The position numbers and the translations under genes are program-made. From assembly GCA_963691655.1 (NCBI GenBank), contig OY829326.1, positions 110,705,388-110,769,387 on the forward strand: a DNA stretch of 64,000 bases, read 5' to 3'. The notes under the pieces were generated by a model. The model searched no databases and was not told the origin of the DNA. It saw only the letters and a list, made by a program, of their open reading frames with translations. This DNA comes from Toxonevra muliebris. Taxonomy: Eukaryota > Arthropoda > Insecta > Diptera > Pallopteridae. Below are positions 43,615-55,641 of this stretch, piece after piece. Position 1 is the stretch's first letter. Each line of letters starts with the position of its first letter.

Positions 43615-44103
43615 TCCTACGTAAGATTTCACAGTCCCATACTTTTGTTTATAATATATTCGCATCTATCGCCCAGCTACAGCCTCTTCCCCCTAATTTT
43701 GATACGCCCATGAGTAGGCCCATAATTGAGAATTAGTTCGGTGTGGAGCAAGTAAGTCTCCATTTAAAATTTTATTAATTTAGCTCGATATGATATTCGA
43801 AAATATTGCATTTTCGCAAAAATGCCACGCCCACTTTAGAGATACGGTCAAATGTTATAGCCCACAACTTGGCATACACACAAATGCATCTCTACACCAA
43901 ATTTCACTAAGATCGAACAAACGGTATATGATTACATAAGGAAAATACATAGATTTGGACAACAATTTGTATGTATATGTGTGTATGTATTTACGCATGT
44001 TTACATAAATTTTTTTTATATATATATATATTTTCCTTAAACACCAGATTTATCTTTTGCATCTCAATAAACCTCAAATTAAAGATAATTTGCTATAAAT
44101 TTT
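43615..44103. other. Non-coding DNA with GCCACGCCCAC motif
   Basis: Includes TGCCACGCCCACTTTA at about 43837-43852, the inverse of the AAAGTGGGCGTGGCA stretch at 6933-6947, and a short (TA)n run at about 44018-44031. No gene. Confidence 0.5.
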
Positions 44104-44345
44104 GCTGATCCGAATTATATACATCATCGATCCGAATTACATGCAATCCATTTTTTCGAAGTGATGCTACCTAAAAAACTATTAAAAAGTTATGCTTTGT
44201 TTTTTTTGGTAGTTAACAACTTTAAAAGTGGAAAAAATATGTTTTAATTTTGGATTAAAACATTTTTTTTCATAAATCTGTAATCTTTGTTTTTAGCGCT
44301 CAAAGTTTTCCTTGCAAAAATCGATCCGAATTACCTACACTTACG
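44104..44345. repeat. Repeat with ATCGATCCGAATTAC termini, second copy
   Basis: Contains GATCCGAATTATATACATC and ATCGATCCGAATTACATGC near the left end, and ATCGATCCGAATTACCTACA with CACTTACGTTA at the right. Between them lies GCGCTCAAAGTTTTCC, which is the inverse of GGAAACTTTGAGCGCC at 22165-22180. It is related to the 22130-22565 repeat. Confidence 0.6.
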
Positions 44346-46906
44346 TTACATATGAGTATTTACTGTTTTATAGCGAATAGCATATTAATTTGGAACTTAA
44401 ATTCATAAATTCTTTCACAGTTATTTAAACAACGTTTTTATGAATTTTAAAAATATTTTTTTTTTTTTTATAAATAATAATAATTTAATTTTGTTTATCA
44501 ATAAAGGGATTATTTTTATCGCGATATTGCTAATTTTAGACTTAAAAATAAAGGCGCAAAATAACGGTAAACAATATTTCTTTTTTTTAATAATCGGAGA
44601 ATATGAAATTTGTGTTTTTAATTCCACCAGATTTTCAGAGGAATTACTAAATACAAATATTAAAAAATAGGCAAAAACCTGAGTCCAGTTATGCATCGCG
44701 GTGATCGTCTATCTAAACCTTGCGATTATTAAAGAAGTAAAAAATATGATAGCACTTGTTTAAACTATTTGGCTTCCATTGCCATGGCAAAATTGTCAGT
44801 TTTCTCACTACCTACAATTTTGCATTGATTTGTAATCCACTGAACAGTGACTTTATTATGCGAGGTCAGCGTTAATAAGATATCAGAAAACTCGTTGCTC
44901 TATATAGAAGTGATAATTTTTGAATCCAAAGAAGTGTTTATCACTAAAATCAGCATTCAAGACATAGATCATCGTCTCCAAAACGGGCTTGTATTCTTTG
45001 ATAATTAAATACTTTTAATACCCTCAAAATAGTAAAGAAAATACGATTTTTCAGCTTTAAAAACACTGGGCAATGTGTCGATCAGGAAAGAAATGCTGGT
45101 GTTGGGTTTTAATACTAGTCAATTTTTACCAGGGCTTTTTTAAACGAAAAATCGAAAACAACTATTTTCAAACCCTTAACTATAGCATATCTTGAAAAAT
45201 ATCAATATGGAATTTGAATCAAATATTTTCAACACTTTGTAGGAAACTTCGTGCCTACTATATTTTATTCAGTTTTCAACTAAGAGCTTTGCCGGAATGT
45301 CTGCTACTTGTTAAAGTTTCAATCCGAACTCAACACCGTTATAAATTTTCCTTAATGCCAGAAGGGGCAAAACATCTGCTTACTGTACATTTTTATAAGT
45401 AGCACTGCAGCACTATAGCAATTGACTTCACTTGTCAAGTTTTCAGATTCTCTAAGTAACTTTAGAGAAAAGGATTAAAAGAAGTGAGTGAATTACAGAT
45501 TCAAAAAATTTTTCTATGTATTTTGTGCTATTCCCTTTTTATATATTGCAAAGGAGATATGCAAAGAAACGTTCGTTTCCCTAGAAAAAAAGTAAGACTT
45601 AAGAAAAAAGAAAACACACACCCCTACATTTTGCGATCTATTTACGATGTATTTTCTATTCGTTTGCTTTTGAATTCTTTTACCCTAAATTAAAAAAAAA
45701 AAAAAGAAAAAGAATTTAAAATTTTCCTTGTGATGTCATGCAAATAAAAATTTTGTACACATTCAAATGGGTGAATGACTTGAAATTTTCGTAGAAGAAT
45801 GCGGATGCCAAAAGCTTTAAAACAACTTTAAATGCAACACAAAAATTGGTATAAGTACATCCTTGGGAAAGAGAGGGGAAGGAAAATAAAATAACAACAA
45901 ACAGAAATACGCATAAAGTACATATATATATATATGTGTACGTTTGTATGAATATATAACAACAATGTATGCAGCAAGAAAACACAAATGATGAGGAAAC
46001 CTCAAATGGTATACAAAATGCTGCTGCTCCTACTGTTGTAGCTGTTATTGTCGGAAGCTTGTGCCACCAGTGCATAGCGTAAAGCGAACGAAGAAAAAAG
46101 TCCTTCCTTTTTGAAGAAGAAGCCTTTAACTTGTTTCTTTTGTTATGGCTAAAATATGTGTCAACACAAACACACATTTGTACACAGTAAGAAAAGAGCG
46201 ACTAGGTTATGTATGAATGGGAGTGTGTGTGTATGAATGCAATTAAAATGTTGTAGTACAATGTAATAAAAAAGTATTTACATTTATGGTTTTTGAAAAT
46301 GAACATGTTAAATTCACTTGTGTACATAATTTCACAAAAAAAAAAAAAAAACATACATAATTTGGTTTTTGTGCAAACAAATTAATTTTACTTAAGTAAT
46401 TACAAATATTTTTTTTTATAGTGTAGTTCGTCAGCAATAATAAAAAGAAAATAAAAAAAAAATAATGTAAAAAAGAGTAAAGAGCGTTTGCATGTAATTT
46501 GTGATTATGTAGTTAATCCTTGAAGTTCTTCAACTTTTCTCTTATAATTGGTACGTATAGCTAATTTGCATTCTGCAACACATTTTTTTTACCCATCATC
46601 AACATAATCGCAACTTTAGTTTTGTAGTAAGTTTGATCCTTTAAATGTAATAGTTAAAGCTATAAATATTAATGAAAAATTTTTGCTTTTCTTAAGAACT
46701 GATTGAATGAAATTTATTATAAAAACGACATTAACTTTTGGGAGGAATATTCAATTAATGAAGTTGAAAAAATATTTATATATTTTAATTATTCTATATG
46801 GACCCAATCAACAATATTTATTGATATAAAACATAAAACTCTTCAAGACAGATCTAGGATTTGATTTTAGAGAGCATTGACTTTTTTAAATTACATGATA
46901 ATTATG
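44346..46906. other. AT-rich non-coding DNA
   Basis: No gene is recognised. It has a (TA)n microsatellite at about 45920-45935 and poly(A)/(T) runs near 45691 and 46337. The open frame 45716-46177 (minus) is Phe/Cys/Ser-rich with no domain. Confidence 0.55.
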
Positions 46907-47900
46907 AGATCCACTAGAGGATGATCCTAGAAGGAGGGAGGGTGTGGATTTAGCCCTAAACTTCTTTTACCTCTCATATATTTTGAGCGTTCATAGTGAA
47001 AACCCAATTTTAATGAGATGAATAAATGACAACCCCTCATTAGGAAATCTCTGAATCTCTTAGTGAGCAGACTAATAGCTAAGAATAATAAAGAGCCAGC
47101 CTTAAGATTTTATCAGAATTCACACAAAAATTCCGACCAAAAATCAGACCTAAAGTCAAATCGACATTAGATAAAAATTCCAACAAAAAATCAAACAAAT
47201 CTTCGAACTAAAATTCAGATTCTTACATAATTTAGACCGAATTCAGACCAAAGATCGGTCAAAAACTCCAACTAAAATTCAAACTAAATTCAGGCCAAAT
47301 TTAAATCAAAATTCAGATCAAAATTCAGAACAAAAATTAGCTGAAAGTTCACTTTAAAATTTAGACTAAATTTCAAAACATAATTCAGACTGAAAGCATC
47401 CCGAAAATCAAATCAAAATTCAGATCTCAAATCTGACTGAAATTCAAACAATTCTAACTAAAACTCCAATCAAAATTCATATCAAAAACCGTATCAAAAA
47501 ATAGAAAAAAATCAGTTCAAATATTATACAAGAAACAGATCAAAAGTCAGATCAAAAAAGCCCAAGTTCAAACACAAAATCAAACTTAAACCTCAGACAG
47601 AAATTCAAACCAAAAAGCAGAACAAAATTCAGATTAAAACCAGATCGAATTTCAGATCAAAAATTACTTAAGTGGCAAAATAAAACTTAGACCGAAAGCA
47701 GCCTAGAAATTAACCAAACTTCAGACCAAATTCAGGCAAATGGTCAGATCTAAAACATTATTAACTGACCCTGAGATTTTAGATTATTGTTGGTGAAGTG
47801 TATAAGAAAAACATCTGCACGTTAGAAAAATGTTTAAAGGTAAGAAGCATTCAAATTTTTACGAGGCACTACAGAGCCCCTTTGCATCCGCAGATCTGTG
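46907..47900 (+). mobile_element. Decayed hAT-like element with minisatellite array, copy 2
   Basis: About 47110-47760 is a degenerate array of AAAATTCAGACC / CAAAATTCAGATC-like units, the same kind as at 22820-23465. Upstream, GATGATCCTAGAAGGAGGGA (46922-46941) resembles the G-rich terminus following the hAT-type end. Downstream, CCCCTTTGCATCCGCAG (47877-47893) resembles the opposite terminus. No target duplication is recognisable, so this is an older copy and its boundaries are approximate. Confidence 0.55.
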
Positions 47901-47939
47901 GATAAGGTGCAATGGAAGGCCAACAACAGAAATCATAAT

Positions 47940-48180
47940 GAAAAGGAAATGGAAGTAGATTTGATACAATCTCCGAAAACCTTCGACTGGGATTTTCTGA
48001 CAATCAATCGAGTGGAACTCACAGAGTAGCAGAGAATGCAGAAAACGCGGAAGACCCAAAGTTCCGTAAAAGCGGAAGCGGTGGATGAAATTCAAGCTCG
48101 TCATTACACAAAATAAACCCAAATAATTTCGAAAGACCCAAAACGATGGAAATATTTTGATGGTACGCAATGTTCCACAG
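47940..48180 (+). pseudogene. LINE ORF2 C-terminal fragment (GRPK block)
   Basis: One plus-strand frame reads LRKPSTGIF, then a stop, then QSIEWNSQSSRECRKRGRPK. A shifted frame ends KDPKRWKYFDGTQCST. This matches the conserved end of many animal LINE reverse-transcriptase proteins: LGH-x-LR, then W-x-P-x-G-x-R-x-R-G-R-P-K, then A-x-D-R-x-x-W. Only the last part is present, with stop codons and at least one frameshift. The open frame on the opposite strand (47859-48170) is antisense to this fragment and is not a gene. Confidence 0.65.
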
Positions 48181-50554
48181 AAAGCATAGTTTTTTATTTT
48201 TTTTTTTACATTGTCTCTGACTCCAGTGTTTATGCTGTTGAATATAGGCAGTTAATGTTTCTCAGAAATCAAGTACATATCATTTAAAAGAGAAAAAACT
48301 TACGGTTGACTGATTCCGCCCTCTCCTACTTGAATTTTATAAATTTTAAAAATGTGCATACCTTAGACTATAAAAGGAGCGTATTAGCTAAGAGATGTGA
48401 ATCTGAAAATTACGGGGTCTTTAGTTCTTAACCCAAACTTCAAATCTTATAAGTTCGCTTGGTTATTTCCATCGCTTGCACTTTAACTACAGGTAGTTAA
48501 AATAAGCAAAATTATCAGTAATTTGTTTGTTTTGGAAACAAAAACTGAAAATTACGAAAAGAATCGTGTTATTTTTCATGAGCATTAATTATGTGAAATT
48601 AACCATCTCATTTTTAATAAAAAAAGTTACGGATAAAAATAGAAAAGTATAAAAAAAAACATTTTTTAGATATTTTAATAGCGCTGGCGAGAAATGGAGC
48701 ATATGAAATTTAATGACTACGGATTTGCTGCTTTGGAACCCTAAAGAAGATTTTCACAAAGCTTGAGCAAAATCTAACATAGAGCAGCAACGAAATTTTT
48801 ATTTTGCAGATAATTTCATATGGAATGCCTCGTATGCAAAAATTATTTAGTTTTCTAGAGTTAAATACCAAAAAAAAAAAAAATTACCCCAGAGCATTTT
48901 TTAAATTTTTAAAGAGGTTGATCAAACAAAAGCTTTTGAAGAATTTTCTCTAACCAATCATCAAGCCTAAGATCGGTTGATTAAGTTAACCTCAATCGTT
49001 TTAAAATAGCTATGCTTTTGGAGTAATGTTTAAAAATGAATTCAATACCTACTACCGAAACCTTGCATTTTCCATCCATCTTTTAGTAATATAAATAAAA
49101 TTGCTAGTGCAATGTGCATGCAATAATGACTTAGTAAAATTATAGAGCATACCATGTAAAAGTTAATAAAAGAAAGTATGTGATGACACAAAACATGTAA
49201 TACAAACGTAATTCTTAGCAGCTTTGCAATTTTAAATAAGAAATTTGAAGCTATGACTCTGGGTAGTTTACCAAACAAATAGTGACTGAGCTATTAGAGC
49301 TATTCTTTCGTCATTAAAATATACTCAAAAGATATGATATATTAAAAAATATAATACATTTGAGACAAAGTATGACGAAGATAATAATATTTATAAAAGC
49401 GCCCCAAAGGATATTTAACAATGCGTAGGATCAACATGATTTTGCAAAATTTTACATTTATTGCTTTTAAAAAATACCGTCAAAATTTCACAGGGTTAAA
49501 GCTTATGCTAAATTTGTATTCAAATTTCTGTGTTTATGTGTACATAAGAATGAGTTTGTGAATTTGTAAAAAAATTATTTGCAATTCAACTAATCACTCA
49601 TACGCCATGTTGTGCTTAAATGTCAACAGACATACACACTCATGACATTGATTTGCATGTAATTCGAACCCGTTATGTGTGTGCGTGTGTGCACTCTAGG
49701 GAGAGAAACTCTAAATAAAAAATGTGTCGAAATTCCAAAATTTTCCCTGCACTTATGGGAACGTGCTGCATACCACATGGATTACATACATCGACGTTGG
49801 AATTTTGTAATGCAAATTTGTATTATTTTAACACATAGATATTTTGCTTTCGCTATAACTCACAAGAGTGTAACAATTTCAGATTGTTTCATATTAGTGC
49901 CACTCTGCTTCATTAATATTATACTGTTTAGCTAGTTTTAGAATTGCAAGACAGTTCCCAAAGCTGAAATAATCGCTTGATGAATTTAGAAAATAACAAT
50001 TTTTTTTTTAGTTCAATAACACTTTAGATTCTTTTAGATTCACAGAAGTTTTTTTGCACTCATAGGAATTTTGCTAGCCTTTATAGTATGAAAATAATAT
50101 AGTATAAAAATATACACGTTTAATTTTTTCGTCATTTCTTTAGATTTTGGAAATTATTGGGGGTAGGGTTATAATTTGTTTAAATATTTATTAGGCAGTA
50201 TCCTAATGGCAAAAAATTATAAAATACAGTCTTAAAGAATCAATATTGTCATCAATTTAAGATCTACTGCTGCATTCTAAGGCTGTAGTAATATAATAAT
50301 TATTCAGCCTCGCCCATTACCACCATTGGTTAAGCATTGGTAAGGATTGATTTTACAACTGAACAATTTAATGTATAGATTGCAATATTTTTCAGGTATT
50401 AAAATGAATTGGATAGTTTTTAATTTGGAAATATTGTTTGCAAATTTCTTCCAAATTTGGCAGTTCACATTGCTAAATAAATAATTATTAAAATTATTAG
50501 GCTTTGAGTGAACAATGATGCCAGAAGAATATCAAAAAGTTCAAAGAACTAGCA
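48181..50554. other. AT-rich non-coding DNA
   Basis: No gene is recognised; poly(A) at about 48871-48883. The open frame 49675-49935 (plus) has no domain. Confidence 0.55.
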
Positions 50555-50745
50555 GATCAGACGATCGTTTTGGAACCAGCTATGGTTCCTCATCAGTGAT
50601 CTTTGTGATAATTCTCTAATTTCAACAATCTATATAAGTGAAAATACTGTGAAGTAAATGAGAATTACAAAGACAGTTACTTTCACTGAATAGTATTATT
50701 AAAAGGAACTACCGTTCTATGTACTTTTTGCCATTCCTCATTGAC
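50555..50745 (-). mobile_element. Jockey-like LINE 3' fragment, second copy
   Basis: Homologous to the 3' region at 37150-37450. It shares GATCAGACGATCGTTTTGGA-type sequence (compare AATCAGACTGCCGTTTCGGA), TTCCTCATCAGTGATC, TTCACTGAATAG or TTTACTGAATAG, and CTACCGTTCTAT in the same order. Its hammerhead-like motif has a perfect 7-bp stem II (50572-50578/50583-50589) with a GCTA tetraloop on the plus strand, but AAAA replaces GAAA. Confidence 0.75.
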
Positions 50746-50765
50746 ACTTATATTTTTTTATCTAT

Positions 50766-51432
50766 CGCAAATGAGGATCCAGAATTTTAGGTTAGAGTGG
50801 GGAAACCTGCCTATACATGCTATAGGGAAATATCAGACAAATAAAGAAAACCCTCACTAAGAATCAGACTAAAATTCAAATGAAAAAGTAGACCAACGTC
50901 CAGACCAAAACCAAAAACTAGCAAAAAACTTTGTTTTAAATTTAGATACAAATTTATCTGAAAAACAAACCAAAATTACTAGAAAAAATTATGCTGATAT
51001 TAAGACTAAAATTTAGGTCAAAAGTAGACCAAAAGTCAGACCAAATTTCAGACCAAACCTTATTCCAAAAATTAGACTAAAAGTTTGACCAAAATTTGGG
51101 CAAAAATCTGACCAAAATTAAAACCAATCCCATAGCAAGATTTACAAAAGCTAAAAGGCATACCAAATATCAAAACAAAATTTGAAGCTCAAAAAACAAC
51201 CTGATATTTAGTATAAAACTAGATCATATTAAAAGTCAAAGCAAATATTAGTCAACAATTAGAAAAAACCTCAGATCAAACCAAATATAAGGCCAAAGTT
51301 CAGCCCAAGAGCAGCCAAAAGAGAAACCTAAAATCAGACCACCAAAGTGAAAGCTAAAAATTTAGATCAAAATTCAGATGAAAACTTAGTCCGAATTTCA
51401 TTATGTATTTATACCAAAAGTTAGCCTTGAAA
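50766..51432 (+). mobile_element. Decayed hAT-like element with minisatellite array, copy 3
   Basis: The left terminus resembles the family end (GAGGATCCAGAATTTTAGG at about 50774). It is followed from about 50860 by a degenerate array of AAAATTCAGACC- and GACCAAAAGTCAGACC-like units. The right part is interrupted by SINE copy 4 at 51433; the other terminus was not found. Confidence 0.55.
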
Positions 51433-51745
51433 AGACGACCTCGATAGCCTAGTGGATAGTGCACTAGACTTTCATCAGGTAGGTTCGGGTTAGATTCCCG
51501 TCTTCGTCTGGTGGTTAATTTTCATTACTTTCTTATATTCACTATCAATATGAAGTGTATGAGAATTATAAGATAGTGTGCAAGTACACACATTGGTTGG
51601 TAATGGCAAAACCACCAATCCGACCAAAAATTGCCACACAGCCGTTCGGAATCGGCGTTAAACTGTAGGTCCAACTATGTTGTATCACAATGGGTTGTTC
51701 AGGTCTAAGTGTGTCTCTTGACAGCCACTCCAACCTAACCTAACC
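51433..51745 (+). mobile_element. SINE copy 4, full length
   Basis: The head has A box TAGCCTAGTGG, tRNA-Glu-like CTTTCATC and the B-box-like GGTTAGATTCC. The body includes TATGAAGTGTATGAGAAT and CGGAATCGGCGTTAAACTG, and the tail is CCAACCTAACCTAACC. It is flanked by a perfect 11-bp duplication TAGCCTTGAAA (51422-51432 and 51746-51756). The outer five bases of the tRNA acceptor stem (GACGA / TCGTC) can still pair, supporting a tRNA origin. Confidence 0.95.
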
Positions 51746-51756
51746 TAGCCTTGAAA

Positions 51757-52351
51757 TTGTAGATTTATTTAACTATAGAGAAGATTTTGAAGCTTATAAA
51801 TATTGAAACAATTGTTGAAAGTAACCAACGCTTACCTAGATAGCTCAATATTTCTTGTAAGAGCTCTAAACTCCAAAAACAGTAACAAGGAAATAATTCA
51901 TTAATGCATTTCTAATGTTTAATTTCAATGCTCACTCAAATATTACTATATTTTAAAGTAAAGCTAAACTTTTCACTAACTGGATAATAGTTTCAACTTA
52001 CTGGTAAAGCCATTGTGCATCAGAGTTTTTGCCAGATATTTTCTGCAACTTGCACTTGCAGTTACTTAGCTATAATATATCATAACGTGTGTGCGAGCAT
52101 TAAAACTGAGCCGTTTTGCCGACACTTTAATTTATTGCATCACTGAACAAAATGTTGTCTTTGGATTCTTCTTTTCATTATAACTACATAGACAAAAAAA
52201 AAAGTGTAAAAACTTTTGCTTAAGAAATTTAAATGTAATAACTTTCATTTTTGCTTTGGGCATATATGCATGCATGAAAGTAAGTTTTGGTGTAAAAACT
52301 TGTATAAAACTTGCAGCACAACTATCACAAATATGTACATAGTTACATATA
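51757..52351. other. AT-rich non-coding DNA
   Basis: Nothing recognised. Confidence 0.5.
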
Positions 52352-52497
52352 CAGTAGTCCCTAGATAATTTCGCTCTTCATTTAATTAGTTTATAAAATT
52401 TTCTTTTTCAGTTTTACAATCTATCTGTAATTTCTGATTAATTGCATTTTTAGAAAAATTGTGGATTTTTGTGAACGAAATCAACTAAGGATTACTG
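52352..52497. mobile_element. pogo/Tigger-like MITE, 146 bp
   Basis: Ends CAGTAGTCCCTAGATAATTT and, as reverse complement, CAGTAATCCTTAGTTGATTT agree at 20 of 25 positions over the outer 25 bp. It is flanked by TA on both sides (52350-52351 and 52498-52499), the target duplication of the Tc1/mariner/pogo superfamily. CAGTA-type ends are typical of the pogo branch. No coding content. Confidence 0.8.
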
Positions 52498-53246
52498 TAT
52501 GTTACTATATATTCAACCATAAATTTGTATATATTAATTTGAAGCATGAGTGGTGGGCTGTAGCAAAGGTCAACCATATATGCATACGGCAACAGCTTTT
52601 TATTAAAAAAATTTATGCATTTACGTGCATAATCCTTAAAGCTTTACTAGAAAGACATGAAAACTTGTTTGAGTGGGCGATTTTAGAAGAGTCGTGTAGG
52701 TAGGCACTCACCTTTTTGTTTAAATTACAGCAACTTAAAGTAGTGAGTGAAATGTTAGTATGGAAATTTCACTGTTTCAAGCACTGTTTCTATTTTTTAG
52801 TATCCGTATTTAAAACTAGTTTGAACTTAATTTTAGTTTAACATTTTTTTTTATTTTTTTGTCAATAAATTTTATAAATAACAAAGAAAGTAGGTCAGCA
52901 ATAACTTTATGTATGTTGCGGTAACAACAAACTCATATTTTTGCTGCTTGAAAACACACACGTTCAAAAGACCGACACTTGAAATGCAACGTTGTGAGCT
53001 GACAAAACAGAAACGTTGTTTGGCAAACTTTTGTTTTGTGTTTGGATGCCGAGAATTTGTACACTAGCAAAATGTTGCAATTGCGTACGTGTTGATGTTA
53101 CAACTGCCGCTATTTCAACGAACGAATAGAAGTTTGTCGTAGTCTCGTAGTCACATTTGTTGAATCTCTGCAATGGGCAACAATAGTCAGCAGCATCCAG
53201 TAGCAATAGAGAGTTGCATTGAGCCGCAGCAACAGTCGTTTTTTAT

Positions 53247-53275
53247 GAGAGACAGAGATAGAGAGAGAAAGAGAG
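53247..53275 (+). promoter_or_regulatory. GAGAG-rich tract, possible GAGA-factor binding
   Basis: Contains several overlapping GAGAG pentamers (GAGAGACAGAGATAGAGAGA...). GAGAG is the binding core of the fly GAGA factor. Function here is conjectural. Confidence 0.35.
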
Positions 53276-53455
53276 TTGCAGTTTTCATACGAATGCAAAT
53301 TACTCTTGGGTTTTGCATGCTCTAGTACTCATGAGCCCTTTTCTGAAGTTAACCTTTTTTCTTTACTAATATGAATCAGTAGTTTTTATTACATGTAGTT
53401 ATAGAAAAATAGTGTCATACGTTTCGGTTTGGTTGGATGCAAGTATTATATATAT

Positions 53456-53488
53456 GTTTGTGTGTGTGTGTGTGTATGTTTGTGTGTG
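53456..53488 (+). repeat. (GT)n microsatellite
   Basis: TTTGTGTGTGTGTGTGTGTA followed by TGTTTGTGTGTG. Confidence 0.9.
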
Positions 53489-55641
53489 AAAAAGAGAAAG
53501 ACCTTGGCAATCGTAACCTCAATGCATATTACACTCGCATTTCATTTTGTTTGTTTTTGTATTGAAATGCCTTTATGCTCTTCTTGTAGATGAGAGCATT
53601 GAGCGCATGTCTGCTATTCTCTTTCTTTCTTGTATTGCTCTCTCTGTATTGTCAAAGCAAGCAAAAAAAAAAAAAAAAAATGGTAACAATAAAATAAGCC
53701 GCTACTCCGTTTCTCTGCGAGTGTTTTTATTTTGTTGTTGTTGTGGTTTTCTTTTCAACATATCAATACATAATACCGTAAAAATAGGAAAGCTGGAAAT
53801 AATATTATATGCTTCCTTGTTGAATAATACGGGAACCATCAAACAATGCATCATTCAGTCAGTCATTCATTCGTTCGTTGGAAAAATATAACCTAACTTA
53901 ACTTTATTTTATACTTATTGTATGTGTTTTATGTTGTTTATTGTTGTTTGTACGAAAAGAGGCTTATTTCGAAACTCAAACCCTAGAAAAGACATATACT
54001 CATATACATGCACATATAAGTACATTGAAATCCATAGCCATCTAGTCAAATGGCAGTAGTATATATTATTTTGATTGTTTTGTGGTAAAGGAAGAAAAGG
54101 AATTGAGTGTTTGTGTGTGCATGTGTACGCATTGTTAAGCATTTGCTGCTTCCTTTTTATAGGATTGCCAAATCATTGTGCGTAAAAATTTAGTACTGTG
54201 GTATGTAGGTATACTCTATTATTCTTATTATTGTTGTTTTTTTATATGGTCTATTGAATACGAATGTGCACACTTACTCTGAAGGTGTAACTTGAAGTGT
54301 GTGTGCGAAATGTGCGTGCTTTTTTTTCTGTTCAGGTTTTACTTCCGAAATGGCAAATGTAAAATTCCGAATACTTAGAAAATGTTAGCCTAGCCAAGCC
54401 ATCAACCGAAGCTCAAATGACTGTTTGATGAATGCGGGCACAGAGAAATTTTGTTTTTTTTTTTCCATTTCATTTACTTTATTTCATTTCATTTTTCAAT
54501 TCAGTTCTCAGTTCAGTTCCGCTTCGTCCTCGGTTTTGATTTAATGACTAATATGACAGTAAATTAATTAGATTAAGTACCGTTGGCCTTTTTAACTTTT
54601 GTTCCGCCATTGTGATTAATGTAATTAATTATAATTAATATATATCAATTGTAGTAATCGTTTGTGTTTTTGTTGCTGGAGGGAAAAATCTTTCGCAAGG
54701 TCTAAGAAAAAATTTGAAAAATGGTTTTTCTTCCATCCTACTTTAATGAAGAAATATCGTGTACAATTATAAATACACTAACATTTTGGGTTGTGGTATT
54801 AAGCAATTTAATCCATTGGAAGTTTTTTTTTTTTTTTTTGCAGGTATAAAATGTTAAAGATATTAATAGAAGAGTGTAAATCAAACTTCTAGTAACACTA
54901 TGATTTAGTAAGCAGCACAATGCAAATAGTCTAGTTAGAATTGTTTGAATATTTAGTTAGGTCTCTGAAAGACAAATTTGTAAGAATTTTTGATTGAATG
55001 GAATAAATTTTCGTAAAAAACTGACTGACTGTAGAAATTAATTTTAAAAAAATTAATTGAATAAATTTAGTTTGCACAATATTTCTAAATTTGTAACGCG
55101 ATATTTAGCCATTATTATTATATCTTATCAAATAGTAATGGCTGTCATTTGATACATATAGCAGTGGTAGAAAAAAATGCAAACGCAATAAGGCTAAAGA
55201 CTAACCTAAGCAAAACGAAATACTCAGCCATGCTGATACTTCGTCTCAAGTTTTCCTGACTGATCTGATAGCAAAATTAAAGCTAATATTGTTAGTCGAA
55301 TTTGTAGGGTAAAAACTGTATTTGAAATGTTATATAAAATCTCGTATGTATAGTTAGTGAAAACACTTAGCTAAAACCTTTCTGATCAAACATAGAGTAT
55401 ATGCTGTTAAGTGGGCGAAGGATATGGAAACTGATTAGCATTATCACTAGAAAACTGCAAATGTACGTAAACCGTTGATTTATCAACGAACAACTTTACG
55501 CGAGCACAGATCAAAAATTGATGAGCAACATTATTCAGCGACGTAACTGGCGTGAGATCTAGATAGAATAGCTTCAAAATTGACTAAAATTTCAGAGGAG
55601 AAACAAAAAAATAGACAGATGTACCTCATGGAACGTCAGAC

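Larger units (their letters stand above)
52500..55641. other. AT-rich non-coding DNA with microsatellites
   Basis: No gene is recognised. It contains a GA-rich tract (53247-53275), a (GT)n tract (about 53456-53488), poly(A) at about 53663-53680 and poly(T) at about 54822-54839. Open frames such as 53547-53891 (plus) have no domains. Confidence 0.55.

Noticed and set aside
45716..46177. The 153-codon minus-strand frame.
   Set aside because: It is Phe/Cys/Ser-rich and hydrophobic from AT- and AC-rich low-complexity DNA, with no domain, no second exon and no promoter context.
47859..48170. A 103-codon minus-strand frame.
   Set aside because: It is antisense to a LINE C-terminal fragment that is recognisable on the plus strand.
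53547..53891. A 114-codon plus-strand frame.
   Set aside because: It includes a poly(A) run translated as lysines and has no domain or splice context.
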